Assembly: GCA_963719275.1 (NCBI GenBank)
Contig: CAVRBT010000005.1
Span: 248,001 to 312,000, forward strand
Reading direction: 5' to 3'
Length of the DNA stretch: 64,000 nucleotides
Source: AC-32 sp963719275
Lineage (GTDB): Bacteria > Actinomycetota > Thermoleophilia > Gaiellales > Gaiellaceae
The notes below the pieces were generated by a model. It did no database searches. It saw nothing but the letters and a program-made list of their open reading frames with translations, and had not been told where the DNA came from. Position numbers and translations under genes: made by a program. This document shows, piece by piece, positions 25,202 through 36,429 of this stretch (position 1 is its first letter; every line of letters begins with the position of its first letter).

Positions 25202-26425
25202 GTGAAGGCGCTGATCGTGGGGTCGGGGGCCCGGGAGCACGCGCTCGTGTGGAAGCTCGGCCAGAGCCCGGCCCTCGACGAACTGCACGCCGCTCCGGGA
25301 AACCCCGGCATCGCGGCACTGGGCACGTGTCACCCGGTGCGTGCAGAGGACGGCGAGGGGTTGCTCTCGCTCTGTACAGCGCTCGGAATCGACCTCGCCG
25401 TCGTCGGCCCTGAGGCCCCGCTGGTCGCCGGGCTGGCCGACACGCTTCGGCACGCGGGGGTCGTGGTGTTCGGGCCGACGCGTGCTGCCGCACGGATCGA
25501 GGGCTCGAAGGCCTTCGCCAAGGACGTGCTCGAGACAGCGGGCGTTCCGACCGCGAGACGGCTCGCGGTCGCGAGGCCGCCGTGCGTCGTCAAGGTCGAC
25601 GGGCTCGCCGCGGGCAAGGGCGTCTTCGTCTGTCGCACGGAGGAAGAGCTCGATGAGGGTCTCGCCGCCGCGGCAACACTCGGCGGCGACATCCTCGTGG
25701 AAGAGCTGCTCGAGGGAGAGGAGGTGTCGCTGTTCGCGATCAGCGACGGATCGAGGGCGGTCGGGCTGACGCCGGCGCAGGACTTCAAGCGGATCGGCGA
25801 TCACGACACGGGGCCGAACACCGGCGGGATGGGCGCCTATTCGCCGGTACCCGGTGTCAGTGAGCCGGAGGTCGACGAGCTTCTCGAACGTGTCCACCGG
25901 CCGGTGCTGGCGGAGCTTGCGCGGCGAGGGACACCGTTCTCGGGGCTGCTGTACGCGGGGCTGATGCTCACAGCGGACGGGCCGCGGGTGCTCGAGTTCA
26001 ACTGCCGCTTCGGCGATCCCGAGACCCAGTCGGTGCTGCCGCGCGTCGACGGCGACCTGCTGCCGCTGCTGTGGGGCGCCGCCACCGGTGAGCTTCGTGC
26101 CGAGGCGTCGGTGCAGGACAACGCGGCGGTAACGGTCGTGGTGGCTGGGGCGGGCTACCCCAAGCGCTCCGACAGCGGCACGCCGATCGAGGGCGTCGAG
26201 GACGCCGAGGCGACCGGGGCGCTCGTCTTCCACGCGGGAACCGCCCTGCACGACGGCCGGCTCGTGACGAGCGGCGGGCGCGTGCTGGCGGTCACGGCAA
26301 CGGGCGCCGACGTCGGCGCGGCGCGCGCGCTCGCCTACGACGCCGTGAGCCGGATCTCGTTCGCCGGCATGCAGTATCGCCGCGACATCGCGTTGTCGGC
26401 TGCGGAGGGGCATGTCCGCAGCTGA
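25202..26425 (+). CDS. purD: Phosphoribosylamine-glycine ligase
   Basis: The 407-residue product begins VKALIVGSGAREHALVWKL and has the ATP-grasp segments VVKVDGLAAGKGVFVC, EELLEGEEVSLFAISDG, DHDTGPNTGGMGAYSP and VLEFNCRFGDPETQ. It is step 2 of purine synthesis. GTG 25202 is fixed by the family N-terminus and by the -10 box 7 nt upstream. It overlaps purE by 14 bp. Confidence 0.97.
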   Translation: MKALIVGSGAREHALVWKLGQSPALDELHAAPGNPGIAALGTCHPVRAEDGEGLLSLCTALGIDLAVVGPEAPLVAGLADTLRHAGVVVFGPTRAAARIEGSKAFAKDVLETAGVPTARRLAVARPPCVVKVDGLAAGKGVFVCRTEEELDEGLAAAATLGGDILVEELLEGEEVSLFAISDGSRAVGLTPAQDFKRIGDHDTGPNTGGMGAYSPVPGVSEPEVDELLERVHRPVLAELARRGTPFSGLLYAGLMLTADGPRVLEFNCRFGDPETQSVLPRVDGDLLPLLWGAATGELRAEASVQDNAAVTVVVAGAGYPKRSDSGTPIEGVEDAEATGALVFHAGTALHDGRLVTSGGRVLAVTATGADVGAARALAYDAVSRISFAGMQYRRDIALSAAEGHVRS

Positions 26426-26831
26426 GGGCGGGCCGCTGGTCGGGATCCTCGTCGGCTCCGAGTCCGACCGCGAGCGGATGCAGGCGGCGCTAGAGGAGCT
26501 GGACGCGCGAGGGATCCCGTGTGAGCTCGAAGTGCGGTCGGCGCATCGGAACCCGGACGCCGTGGCGGAGTACGCGCGCAGCGCGCGGGAGCGTGGGATA
26601 CGGGTACTGATCGCGGGTGCGGGGCTGGCCGCGGCGTTGCCAGGCGCTGTTGCGGCGCACACGGACTTGCCTGTGATCGGCGTCCCGCTGCGCTCGAGCC
26701 TGAGCGTGCTCGACGGGCTCGACGCGCTGCTCTCGATCGCGCAGATGCCGCCGGGCGTCCCGGTCGCCGCGGTCGGCGTGGACAACGCGAAGAACGCGGC
26801 CGCGCTCGCGGCCCGGATCCTCGGCAGCTGA
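26412..26831 (+). CDS. purE: N5-carboxyaminoimidazole ribonucleotide mutase family protein, variant motif
   Basis: The 139-residue product has VGILVGSESDRERM, RSAHRNPD (catalytic His kept), VIGVPLRSS and LDGLDALLSIAQMPPGVPVA, the PurE order. The usual GGAAHLPG/GLAAHLPG motif reads GLAAALPG: its conserved His is Ala. No purK is in the window. PurE converts N5-CAIR to CAIR, or in some groups carboxylates AIR directly. It overlaps the end of purD by 14 bp. Confidence 0.9.
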   Translation: MSAAEGGPLVGILVGSESDRERMQAALEELDARGIPCELEVRSAHRNPDAVAEYARSARERGIRVLIAGAGLAAALPGAVAAHTDLPVIGVPLRSSLSVLDGLDALLSIAQMPPGVPVAAVGVDNAKNAAALAARILGS

Positions 26832-27003
26832 GCCGGGTCCGCGGCGGCTAGGCCGCGCCGAGCAGCGGCAACCGGCGGGACCCATCCCTAGCCCCCACCC
26901 ACCCGGGGTTCTTCGAGGGTGCCAGACGAAGTCGCGCGGGTGTGTGACGTGGGTGTGGCGCAGGTGTGTCTCTTCGTCCACGGTCGCCTTCCTCCACGGG
27001 CTC

Positions 27004-27009
27004 TAGACT
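27004..27009 (+). promoter_or_regulatory. -10 box of the purB-purC-purS-purQ operon
   Basis: TAGACT ends 7 nt before GTG 27017. The same hexamer precedes purL and purM. The 185-bp gap before it has several GGTGTG repeats but no other clear element. Confidence 0.6.
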
Positions 27010-27016
27010 GCAGCCG

Positions 27017-28325
<1,309 letters not shown>

Positions 28326-28333
<8 letters not shown>

Positions 28334-29189
28334 AACGGCGACCCACGTCGGGAGCGGGAAGGTTCGCGAGCTCTACGAGCTCGACGACGACCGGCTTCTG
28401 CTCGTCGCGAGCGACCGGATCTCGACCTTCGACGTCGTGCTCCCGACCGAGATCCCGGACAAGGGCCGCGTCCTCACCGGGCTTTCGGCGTTCTGGTTCG
28501 CGCGCACGCGCGAGATCGTCCCGAACCACCTGCTCGCGCTCCGCGCCGACGGGCGTTCGACCGAGTGCCGCCGTCTGGAGATGCTGCCGCTCGAGTGCGT
28601 CGTCCGCGGCTACCTCACCGGCTCAGGCTGGAAGGACTACGAGGCAACCGGAGCGGTCTGCGGCCATGTCCTGGCGGAAGGCCTGCGTGACTCGGACAGA
28701 CTCCCGGAGCCGATCTTCACTCCAGCCACAAAGGCGCACGAGGGGCACGACGAGAACATCGACCGCGAGCGAGCTGCAGAGCTCATCGGGCAGGAACGGT
28801 TCGAGGAAGTCGAGCAGGTTTCGCTCGAGCTCTATCGCTTCGCGTCGGAGTACGCGTCCGAACGCGGGATCCTGCTCGCCGACACGAAGTTCGAGCTCGG
28901 CCTCGACGAGGAAGGGCGGCTCGTGCTCGGCGACGAGGCCTTCACGCCTGACTCCTCACGTTTCTGGCCGGCCGACGAGTACGAGCCGGGCCGCCCCCAG
29001 CCGTCGTTCGACAAGCAGTTCGTGCGGGACTACTGCGAGAGCCTCGGCTGGGACAAGACCGCGCCGGGACCGGAGCTGCCCGAGAACGTGATCGCCGGCA
29101 CACGCGCCCGCTACGTCGAGGCGTTCGAGCGGCTGACCGGGCTCGACTTCGACGCCTACCTCGCCGACCCCGACGTGGTGCGCAGGTGA
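28326..29189 (+). CDS. purC: SAICAR synthetase
   Basis: The 287-residue product shows GSGKVRELYELDDDRLLLVASDRISTFD split over the N-terminus, LPLECVVRGYLTGSGWKDY, TKAHEGHDENI and DTKFELGLDEEG. It joins aspartate to CAIR. ATG 28326 overlaps the purB end. It overlaps purS by 4 bp. Confidence 0.97.
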
Positions 29190-29425
29190 GGGCGACCATC
29201 CTCGTTCGCCCGAAGCCCGGGATCCTCGACCCCCAGGGCGAAGCCGTGCGGAGCTCGCTGCGACAGCTGGGCTTCCACGTCGACGAGGCGCGGGTAGGGC
29301 GCGTGATCGATCTCGAGCTCGACGACGGCGACGAGAGCGCCGCGCGTGCCGAGCTGCAGCGCGCCTGCGAGCAACTGCTGGCAAATCCGCTGATCGAGTC
29401 CTACGAGATCGCCCTCGAGACGTGA
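29186..29425 (+). CDS. purS: FGAM synthase subunit PurS
   Basis: The 79-residue product (GTG start) has VRPKPGILDPQGEAV, the PurS hallmark, then GRVIDLEL and a C-terminal LLANPLIESYEI. It bridges PurQ and small-form PurL, which is encoded 20 kb downstream. Confidence 0.95.
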   Translation: MRATILVRPKPGILDPQGEAVRSSLRQLGFHVDEARVGRVIDLELDDGDESAARAELQRACEQLLANPLIESYEIALET

Positions 29426-30120
29426 CCGACGGGCCGCGCCCGCACATCGCCGTCGTCACCTTCCCCGGCTCGAACGACGACCGCGACGCGGCCCTCGCGC
29501 TCGACCGGCTCGGGGCGGACGCCACTCTCGTTTGGCACGCGGACCCGGAGCTCCCTGACGTGGCGGCAGTCGTCCTCCCGGGTGGCTTCTCGTACGGCGA
29601 CTACCTCCGCTGCGGAGCGATCGCGCGCTTCGCCCCGGTGATGGACGCCGTCCGCCGCTTTGGCGACGAGGGCGGCCTCGTGCTGGGGATCTGCAACGGC
29701 TTCCAGGTGCTCTGCGAGGCCGGACTCCTCCCCGGCGTCCTGCGCCCGAACGCATCACTGTCGTTCGTCTGCCGCGACGTCGCTCTCCGCGTCGAGCGCG
29801 CGGACACGCCGTTCACGAGCCGCGCCGAGCCCGGCCAGAGCCTCACCATCCCCGTCAAGCACGGCGAGGGCTGCTACTTCGCAGACGCCCAGCTCCTGCG
29901 GGAGCTGGAGGCGAACGGTCAGATCCTGCTCCGCTACGAGGAGAACCCGAACGGCTCCCTCGCCGCGATCGCCGGGGTCGCCAACGAGGCGAGGAACGTC
30001 TTCGGCCTGATGCCGCACCCGGAGCACGCCGTCGACCCGCTGCTCGGATCGACCGACGGCGTCCTGATCCTCGGCTCGCTCGTGGACGCCGCGCGCGAGC
30101 GCGTGCTCACGGCGGCCTGA
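29422..30120 (+). CDS. purQ: FGAM synthase glutaminase subunit PurQ
   Basis: The 232-residue class I amidotransferase has VVTFPGSNDDRDAALAL, LPGGFSYGDYLRCGAIA, the nucleophile at LGICNGFQ (Cys91) and FGLMPHPEHAVDP with the catalytic His and Glu. It supplies ammonia from glutamine to PurL. It overlaps purS by 4 bp and the convergent small gene by 14 bp. Confidence 0.96.
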   Translation: MTDGPRPHIAVVTFPGSNDDRDAALALDRLGADATLVWHADPELPDVAAVVLPGGFSYGDYLRCGAIARFAPVMDAVRRFGDEGGLVLGICNGFQVLCEAGLLPGVLRPNASLSFVCRDVALRVERADTPFTSRAEPGQSLTIPVKHGEGCYFADAQLLRELEANGQILLRYEENPNGSLAAIAGVANEARNVFGLMPHPEHAVDPLLGSTDGVLILGSLVDAARERVLTAA

Positions 30121-30373
30121 GCCCCAGCGCCTCGGCCAAGCCCGGCCGCTCGGCGAGACCCGCCCGCAACCGCTCGAGGTCGCGCTTGCGCAACGTCACC
30201 GGCCCGCGGCGTGCCGAGCCGCCGGTCGTGTACGCGAAGCGCACCAGCTGCTCGCCGCTCGGTGCCTCGAGCAGCTGAACGACCGACGAGAAACGCTTCT
30301 CGCCCGCCCGTTGCGCCAGGGTCAGCTCCTCCAGGAGCTCCGCCTGCCCCCATGGTGTCGCCGCCTTTGCCAT
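30107..30373 (-). CDS. Small hypothetical protein
   Basis: The 88-residue product (MAKAATPWGQAELLEEL ... YTTGGSARRGPVTLRKRDLERLR) is soluble and charged, with no recognised family. A TACGGT box about 9 nt upstream of the ATG could be its -10. It is convergent with purQ and followed by the Erm-like gene on the same strand side. Confidence 0.6.
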   Translation of the reverse strand: MAKAATPWGQAELLEELTLAQRAGEKRFSSVVQLLEAPSGEQLVRFAYTTGGSARRGPVTLRKRDLERLRAGLAERPGLAEALGLRPP

Positions 30374-30400
30374 CGCGAAGTCACCGTAGCCGGACGGCTG

Positions 30401-31144
30401 TCACGGGTGTGAAACACCTTCGTGTCGAGACCGTGCTGAAGCCGTAGCCGCCAGGTAGCGCGCAGCCCAATCGTGTGGGTCGAGCCGCCTCGGCTCGGCC
30501 CGGGCGACTCGCCGGCCCTCGCGGAAACCGCGCGCGACGAAGTGGCGGTAGCCCGCCGCCAGCTCCTCCGAGACCAGCGGTCGTGGCCGCCGCTCGAGGA
30601 CCAGCACACCCGCATCCACGGAAGGCGGCGGCTCGAATGCCGTGGGCGGAAGACGCCGGTCGACGCGCGTCTCGTACCACGCGCCCCACACGACGCCGTT
30701 CACAGTGCTGGGCCACGGCAGGCCGCGCTTCATCGCGACTCCCCACTGCACCACGAGGTCTGCGCGCACGAGCGGCACGCGCGGGTCGTCGAGCAGGTGG
30801 CGCAGAATCTCGTTCGTTCCGTGGAACGGCGGGTTCGCGACGACGCGGAAGGGCTCCGAGGGGAGCTCGACGTCGCGGGCGTCCGCCTCGACCACCTGCA
30901 CGTTCGGCCATCGACCGCGCAGCCGCTCGGCCAGGCGCGGGTCGAGCTCGACCGCGACAACGCGCCGCGCAGCCCGGGCGAGCTCGGCGGTCAGCCGGCC
31001 GGTTCCGGCGCCGAGGTCGAGCACGAGGTCGTCGGGACCGACGCGCGCATCGCGGACGAGCTCCGCCGCAACCGCCCTCCGGAGGAAGTGCTGACTAGGA
31101 GCGCGCCGTGGACGGCGCGCGGTACGCGCGCGCCGCTCGGACAC
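30401..31144 (-). CDS. Erm-like 23S rRNA adenine N6-methyltransferase
   Basis: The 247-residue product has SQHFLRRAVAAELV, motif I LVLDLGAGTGRLT, the acidic VVAVELDP and motif IV NPPFHGTNEILRHLL. KsgA has N-[LI]-P-Y at motif IV; NPPF is typical of actinobacterial Erm enzymes, which methylate A2058 of 23S rRNA and can confer macrolide-lincosamide-streptogramin B resistance. The C-terminus (HDWAARYLA) also fits Erm. A TATGAT -10 box lies upstream near 31181 on the minus strand. Activity and resistance are inferred, not shown. Confidence 0.82.
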   Translation of the reverse strand: MSERRARTARRPRRAPSQHFLRRAVAAELVRDARVGPDDLVLDLGAGTGRLTAELARAARRVVAVELDPRLAERLRGRWPNVQVVEADARDVELPSEPFRVVANPPFHGTNEILRHLLDDPRVPLVRADLVVQWGVAMKRGLPWPSTVNGVVWGAWYETRVDRRLPPTAFEPPPSVDAGVLVLERRPRPLVSEELAAGYRHFVARGFREGRRVARAEPRRLDPHDWAARYLAATASARSRHEGVSHP

Positions 31145-31273
31145 GAACCATCACCGTGACCGACGTCATCGCTCCAGATCATATGGGTGTAAGCGGGTGA
31201 ATCCGGGTGAAACCGTTCCTGCTCCACCGTGGTAGGTACAGGGAAGGCTCAGGCAGTCCTCACGGGAGGTGAG

Positions 31274-31828
31274 ATGAAGACCCTTCGTGTCAAGCTGGCG
31301 CTCGCCCTCGGTGCCGTGGCCGCGTTGTCGATTGCCGTCGTGGCGATCGCGGCCGCTCACGGTGATCACGGCATCCGCGAGAAGCTGTCCGGCTACCAGG
31401 AAGTCCCGGCGCTGTCGACAACCGGGCACGGCACGTTCCGGGCGACGATCGACCGGAAGGACCAGGAGATCCACTACGTGCTGACCTTCGGCGGGCTCGA
31501 GACCAACGCCACGCAGTCGCACATCCACTTCGAGAACAGGACGAACAGCGGCCCGATCGTCGTGTTCTTGTGCACGAACCTCGGCAACGGGCCGCCCGGG
31601 ACGCAAGCGTGCCCGGCGGCCGGCGGGACGATCAGCGGGACGATCCGGCCTGCCGACGTCGGCGCGGGAGCGGCCGGGCAGGGCCTCGCGGCCGGCGAGT
31701 TCGACGAGCTCGTCCGGGCGATCAAGGCCGGCGCCACGTACGTGAACGTCCACTCGGTCGGCCGCCCGGCCGGCGAGATCCGGGCGCAGCTCGTGCACGG
31801 CAACCACGACAAGGACAAGCACCACTAG
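31274..31828 (+). CDS. Secreted CHRD-domain protein
   Basis: The ATG at 31274 follows a GGGAGGTGAG ribosome binding site. The 184-residue product has a signal peptide (LALALGAVAALSIAVVAIAAAHG) and one CHRD domain: LSGYQEVPALSTTGHGTF, EIHYVLTFGGLE, SHIHFENRTNSGPIVVFLC, AGATYVNVHSVGRPAGEIR. The C-terminus is His/Lys/Asp-rich. The function of CHRD domains in bacteria is unknown; they are usually extracytoplasmic. Confidence 0.88.
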   Translation: MKTLRVKLALALGAVAALSIAVVAIAAAHGDHGIREKLSGYQEVPALSTTGHGTFRATIDRKDQEIHYVLTFGGLETNATQSHIHFENRTNSGPIVVFLCTNLGNGPPGTQACPAAGGTISGTIRPADVGAGAAGQGLAAGEFDELVRAIKAGATYVNVHSVGRPAGEIRAQLVHGNHDKDKHH

Positions 31829-31837
31829 GACCTCAAC

Positions 31838-31869
31838 GGAGAGCCCGGGCCGGCCGGCCCGGGCTCTCC
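31838..31869 (+). terminator. Terminator hairpin after the CHRD gene
   Basis: A perfect 14-bp stem (31838-31851 with 31856-31869) with a GGCC loop follows the stop by 9 bp. Confidence 0.85.
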
Positions 31870-31902
31870 TCGTCAGGCGTGGGCTCGCGCTAGCGTCTCG
31901 GC

Positions 31903-32557
31903 GTGACCCGGTTCGAGACCGTGTCCGAGGCGGCGCGCGAATCGCTCGAGCGCTTCGGCGTGCCCGCGGCAGCGATCGGCATCGACCACGAGGGGGTCGA
32001 AGCGGTGGCCGGCTGCGGGGTCACGAGCATGGAGAACCCGCTCGATGTCGATCCGAACACCTCCTCACGCACACCGGAGGCTGGTTCGGCGACCACTTCG
32101 CCGACCCGAGCCGAGGCGACGACGCACTCGAGCGGATCGTGGCCGAGGTCGCCGGGCTCCCACAGCTGGCCCCGCTCGGTGAGATCTGGTCGTACTGCAA
32201 TTCGGGCATCTCGGACAGGAGGTGGGCCCGCTCGGCGCCCGGGCGATCGCCCGCATGCGCGAGCCGCAGGTCGAGACCGACGAGCCCGGACGCAGCATGG
32301 CGCTCACTTGGTTCGTACGCGAGCTCGATGGCATCCGGCTTGCCGAACACGGCGGGGGCACGAACGGGCAGCAGTCGTTCTTCTCGATCGCCCCTGAAGC
32401 AGGGTTCGCCCTCGCAATCGTGACCAACCACCGCGTCTTCGTCCCCGAAGGAACGTTCGAGGGCGCGCGCGGCGACTTCGTACGCGACGGCGAGGGCCGG
32501 ATTGCCTGGTTCCGCTCGGGCGGCCGCCTGCACGCCGCACCGCGTGACCGGAACTAG
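31903..32557 (+). pseudogene. Serine beta-lactamase/esterase family gene with several internal deletions
   Basis: Three pieces of a penicillin-binding-protein-like hydrolase survive: an N-terminal part (31903-32060, FGVPAAAIGIDHEGVEAVAG), a middle part in a second frame (LLTHTGGWFGDHFAD ... WSYCNSG, containing the YxN motif) and a C-terminal part in a third frame (HGGGTNGQQSFFSIAPEAGFALAIVTN ... GRIAWFRSGG). The segment with the catalytic SxxK is missing, as are over 100 residues between the later parts. It cannot encode an active enzyme. A TAGCGT box 6 nt before the GTG start remains. Confidence 0.8.
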
Positions 32558-32944
32558 CGCGAGCCCTCGATCAGCTCGATGCGGTAGCCGTCAGGGTCCT
32601 GGACGAAGCAGAGCCGCGAGCCGCCCTCGCGCACCGAGTACGGCGGGCGCTCCGGCTCGATGCCTTGCTCCGCCAGCCGCTCGAGCGTGCCGTCGAGGTT
32701 CTCGACGCCGACGGCGATGTGGCCGTAGCCGCTGCCGAGGTCGTACGTGCGCCCGTCGTGGTTGAACGTCAGCTCCAGGACGTTCCCCTGGTCGCCGAGC
32801 GAGAAGAAGTAGTTCGTCGCCTCCGTCTCGCCGTCGCGCACGATGTCGAACTGGCTGCTGAACGTCGAAGCCGAGCGCCTCGTAGAAGGTGCGGCTGCGC
32901 TCGGGATCGGTGATGCGGTACATCGTGTGGAGGTATCGGGTCAT
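32554..32944 (-). pseudogene. VOC (glyoxalase-like) gene with one frameshift, copy 1
   Basis: From ATG 32944 the frame gives MTRYLHTMYRITDPERS, then one extra base near 32862 shifts it. The rest, from RDGETEATNYFFSLGDQGN to the proper end YRIELIEGSR, is intact in the next frame. It resembles lactoylglutathione lyase/VOC dioxygenase-fold enzymes. The copy at 37057-37416 is nearly identical over about 270 bp and lacks the extra base, but is cut at the 3' end. Confidence 0.85.
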
Positions 32945-32966
32945 TGGGAGATCGTACGCCGACCGT

Positions 32967-35900
32967 CTACGCGCGTCGTCGGCAAAGCGCCGCGAGATCG
33001 ACGCCGTAAGCCGCGGCCGGGAAGATCCGGCAGCCACGGTCGGGGCGAAGAGCTCTCCCGGCGCCGGTTGCCGATCGCAACGAGCGGAACGTCGCGCACG
33101 ACCAGCCGGTCGGCCAGCGCCGCGGCAGCGGCTTGACGCCCGCTGCCGGACAGGCGGTTCACCCTCGCGACCGCGTCTATCACCCAGGCGTCACCCACGT
33201 GCGCGGCACGCTGTACCCCGGCGAGAAGACGCGCGTGAGAAAGGCGGCCCCATCGGGGGCTCGGCCGATGAGGCCGTTGTCCAGCAGGTCGATCTGGGGG
33301 CGTCCTGTTTCGAGCAGGCGACGCACCTGATGCTCGTCGAGCGGCTTGAGCTCCAGTCGGATGCCGATTGCGCGGAGCTCCGCTTTCACCAGGCGAGCTT
33401 CCCGGAGAAAACCTGCGTCGCCGGACTGGTCGAACCCCATCAACGCCTGGAGGCGGCGCCCGTGCATCAGCGCTCTCGCCCTGGCGAGAGCCGGCCGGAG
33501 CGGATAGAGCTGCCGGTCGCGGAAGTCGCCCGTCACCGGCGGCAGGAGTTGGTCGGTCGGAACCGAGTGCCAGATCGGGGCGATGGCCGTGCGGTCGACA
33601 GCGAATGCGACGGCCCTCCGCACCGTCGAATCGGCGAACGGTCCGCGGCCGGCGTTCAGCAGGAGGTAGGTCGTATGCGCCAGCGGTGCGGCGACGTACC
33701 GCAACCGATCCGAGGATGCGTCTCCGTACCGCTCCGCAAGTGGGCTGTCGGGGTCGAGGCGGGGGTCGCTGAAAGCCGTAGAGGTGTGACCCGATGACAC
33801 GATGCCGTCCCAACCTCCGTGCCGGATCCGGTCGAGCGCGACGCCAACGTCGACGCCTTCCCGGAGAGCGATCGCGTCGAGAGCGTGCGGCCGCCGGCCG
33901 TGGTAGTAGGGATTCCGCTTCAGGATGGCGTACTTGTTGTCCCGCCACTCGGCGAGGTAGTAGGGGCCTGCAGACGGGATCGTGGACGCGTTTGCGCCTA
34001 TGCGGTGGTTTCCGGCTCCGCGGAGAAAAGGGGTGCCCCGCGGAACCGGGCAGAAAGCGGTGCTTGACAGTCGCTGGAGGAAATCGGCCGACGGTTTGGT
34101 GAGCGTGATCGAGAGACGGTTGCCGGCGGCGCGGAGACCGGAGATGTGCCGCGCCTTCCTCCTCCGAAACGCCTGCTCGCCCTGGATGTCCTGGACGTAG
34201 AACGCCGCCGGGCCACTGTTCATGGGATCAGGCGCGAGCTCGTGCGAGAGCGCGCGCTCAATCGAGTAGCGGAATGTCTTCGCCGTGAGCGCCTCGGACT
34301 GGCGGCGAGAAACGGTAGCCGCGCCGGATCCTGAACGTGTATGTGCGCCGGTCGCGCGAAAGCGCCGGCATCGCAGCCGCCACCTCGGGTCGGAGGTGCA
34401 CGCCCACCGGCGCCGGATTGTCCGGGTGGTTCAGGAGGTTCGCGCAGGTGGCGAACTCGATCTGGGCAGCCGCATAGTCCCAGTTCAGCGCCGGCTCCTC
34501 TCCCCCCAACGCGCCCTGCTTCGAGAACATGCGGAGGACGTTTCCCTCGAGAGCGTCGATGCGATCCTCGGTCGTCCGGCCGGGCTCAAGCGCCGCCAGC
34601 AACACTCCTTTCCCCGCGACCACGGCGGAGACCGGATGGCCGAAGCGATACACCGTCTGCTCGTCGGTAGCGGCGTCGATTCGACTCACGGTGCCGACAT
34701 CCTCGTTGCGAACCCACAGCGCGCCCTCGCCGAAGGACGCTCCCGTGGCACCCTGGCCGGTGTAATACTGCGCCGCCATCCGGCCCGTTCGATCGATCTT
34801 GTAGACGAGGCCCTTCGCCGGGTCGGTCGTCCAGCCGAAACCGCCCCCGACGGCGATGGCGTTCCCGGCGGAGTTGGGGCCGAAGAACGGATCGTTGTTT
34901 TCGACGTCCTGCACGGGAGTCACGACCCCTGTCTGCGTGTCGATCACGTCGACGCCCGCGCTGTCGTTGGCCCAGACGACGCCGTGATCGACGGCGAGGT
35001 CCACGTGGTGGGCGACGCCGTCGCGCCGGTAGCGGATCTTTCCCGTCCCAGGATCGAGGGCGATCACCTGCCCGGCGCCGACGTCTCGCCCGACCCAGAC
35101 CAGGCCGCCGGCGACCGCGACGCCTTCGGCCTCGCCTTCTGCATGGGTGATCTTGTCCAGCTTGAAGCGGTCGACCTCCTTTCCGAGCCTGGGGTCGATC
35201 TTGACGAGGTCGTCGCCCGCGCCGGCCCAGAGGGCGTTCCGGCCGACCGCGAAGGGCCTGGCCGCTCGCGAGGCGCCGACTCCGCTCGGCAGCCCGGCCT
35301 GCGTCAACACCTTGCCGGTCTTCGGGTCGAGCTCGACGAACGAGGGCGGGCTGAAGTTGAGCAGCCAGATGTGCCCGCCGGCGTACACGGGGGCGGCCGG
35401 CGCGCCGAGCTGCGTGGGCGGGAGGAACGCGATCTGCTTCTGGGTCTTCGCGTCGAGGAGTGTCGTGCCCGCTCGGTATGCCGCAGCCGCCTTTCCTCCT
35501 CCCAGGCGAGGCACGAGCAGCCCCAGCGCGACGGCCAAGGCGATCACGCAGGCCGCGGCAATCACGAGAATCCGCCGCCGCGCTGGCGGCGGCCGGTCCG
35601 CTGCAGGACGTGGCTCCTCGCCGGGCTCGGCAGCCGTGGGCGGCTCCGGCGGCCAAAGCGACTCGTCCTGGCGCAGCATCGCCTGCTCCAGCTCACGCAG
35701 CCGCCGGCTCGGGTCGATCCCGAGCTCCTCGACGAGCGCTCCTCGTGCGTGCTGGTAGGCCTGAAGCGCCTCAGCCTGTCGACCGGAGCGGTAGAGGGCG
35801 AGCATGAGCTGCGCGTGGAAGCCTTCGCGGAGGGGATGCTCGGCGACGAGGCGCTCGAGCTCCGAGGCGAGATCGGCGTGGCGGCCGAGCGCCAGGTCGA

Positions 35901-36408
35901 CCTCGATCCGCTCCTCCATCGCCGCGAGGCGCAGCTCCTCGAGACGACCGGCCTCGAGCTGCGCGAACCGTTCGTAGGCCAGGTCGGCAAGCGGCGGGCC
36001 CCGCCAGAGCGCGAGCGCGTCGCGCAGCTTCGTCGAGGCCCCGGCGAGATCACCGCTCGAGCGCACGGCGCGCGCTTCGTCCCGGAGGCGCTCGAAGCGG
36101 TGCAGGTCGAGCTGCTCGGGCTCGAGCTGCAGGACGTAGCCCGGCGGCCGGGTCAAGAGTTTGTGGCCGGAGGCCTCGTCGCCGCTGCCGAGCAGCTTGC
36201 GCAGCCTCGAGACGTGGCCGTGCAGCGCGGTCGCCGCGGCCTGCGGCGGCTCCTCGCCCCAGAGCTCCTCGATCAGTCGGTCGCTGGAGACAACCTCGTT
36301 CGCGTGTAACAGCAGGAGCGCCAGGAGCGCGCGGCGCTTCTGACCCCCGAGCTCGAGCGCTCGCCCGTCATCGTGGACCTCGAGCGGCCCGAGCAGCCGG
36401 AACTCCAC
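32967..36408 (-). pseudogene. BTAD regulator fused through a membrane segment to beta-propeller and SBP_bac_5 domains, frameshifted
   Basis: From GTG 36408 (GGAGG site upstream) the product has a winged-helix OmpR/SARP-type DNA-binding domain (about residues 1-95), a BTAD helical-repeat domain (about 98-245), a Pro-rich linker and a membrane segment (about 280-300). A YVTN-like beta-propeller (about 315-625) follows, then an oligopeptide/nickel substrate-binding domain (YTFRIRRGYRFSPP onward). Near 34290 one base shifts the frame. The SBP part continues to about 33185, and further single-base shifts there and near 33040 lead to a natural end (CRIFPAAAYGVDLAALCRR) at 32967. The repaired product would be about 1145 residues, a one-protein transmembrane sensor-regulator. 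At least four frameshifts argue for decay or base-calling error. Confidence 0.85.
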
Positions 36409-36429
36409 GTGATCGCCTCCTCATGCCCA

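Noticed and set aside
34285..36309. A 674-residue plus-strand frame opposite the BTAD-SBP gene
   Set aside because: Antisense shadow; the minus strand holds winged-helix, BTAD and propeller domains.
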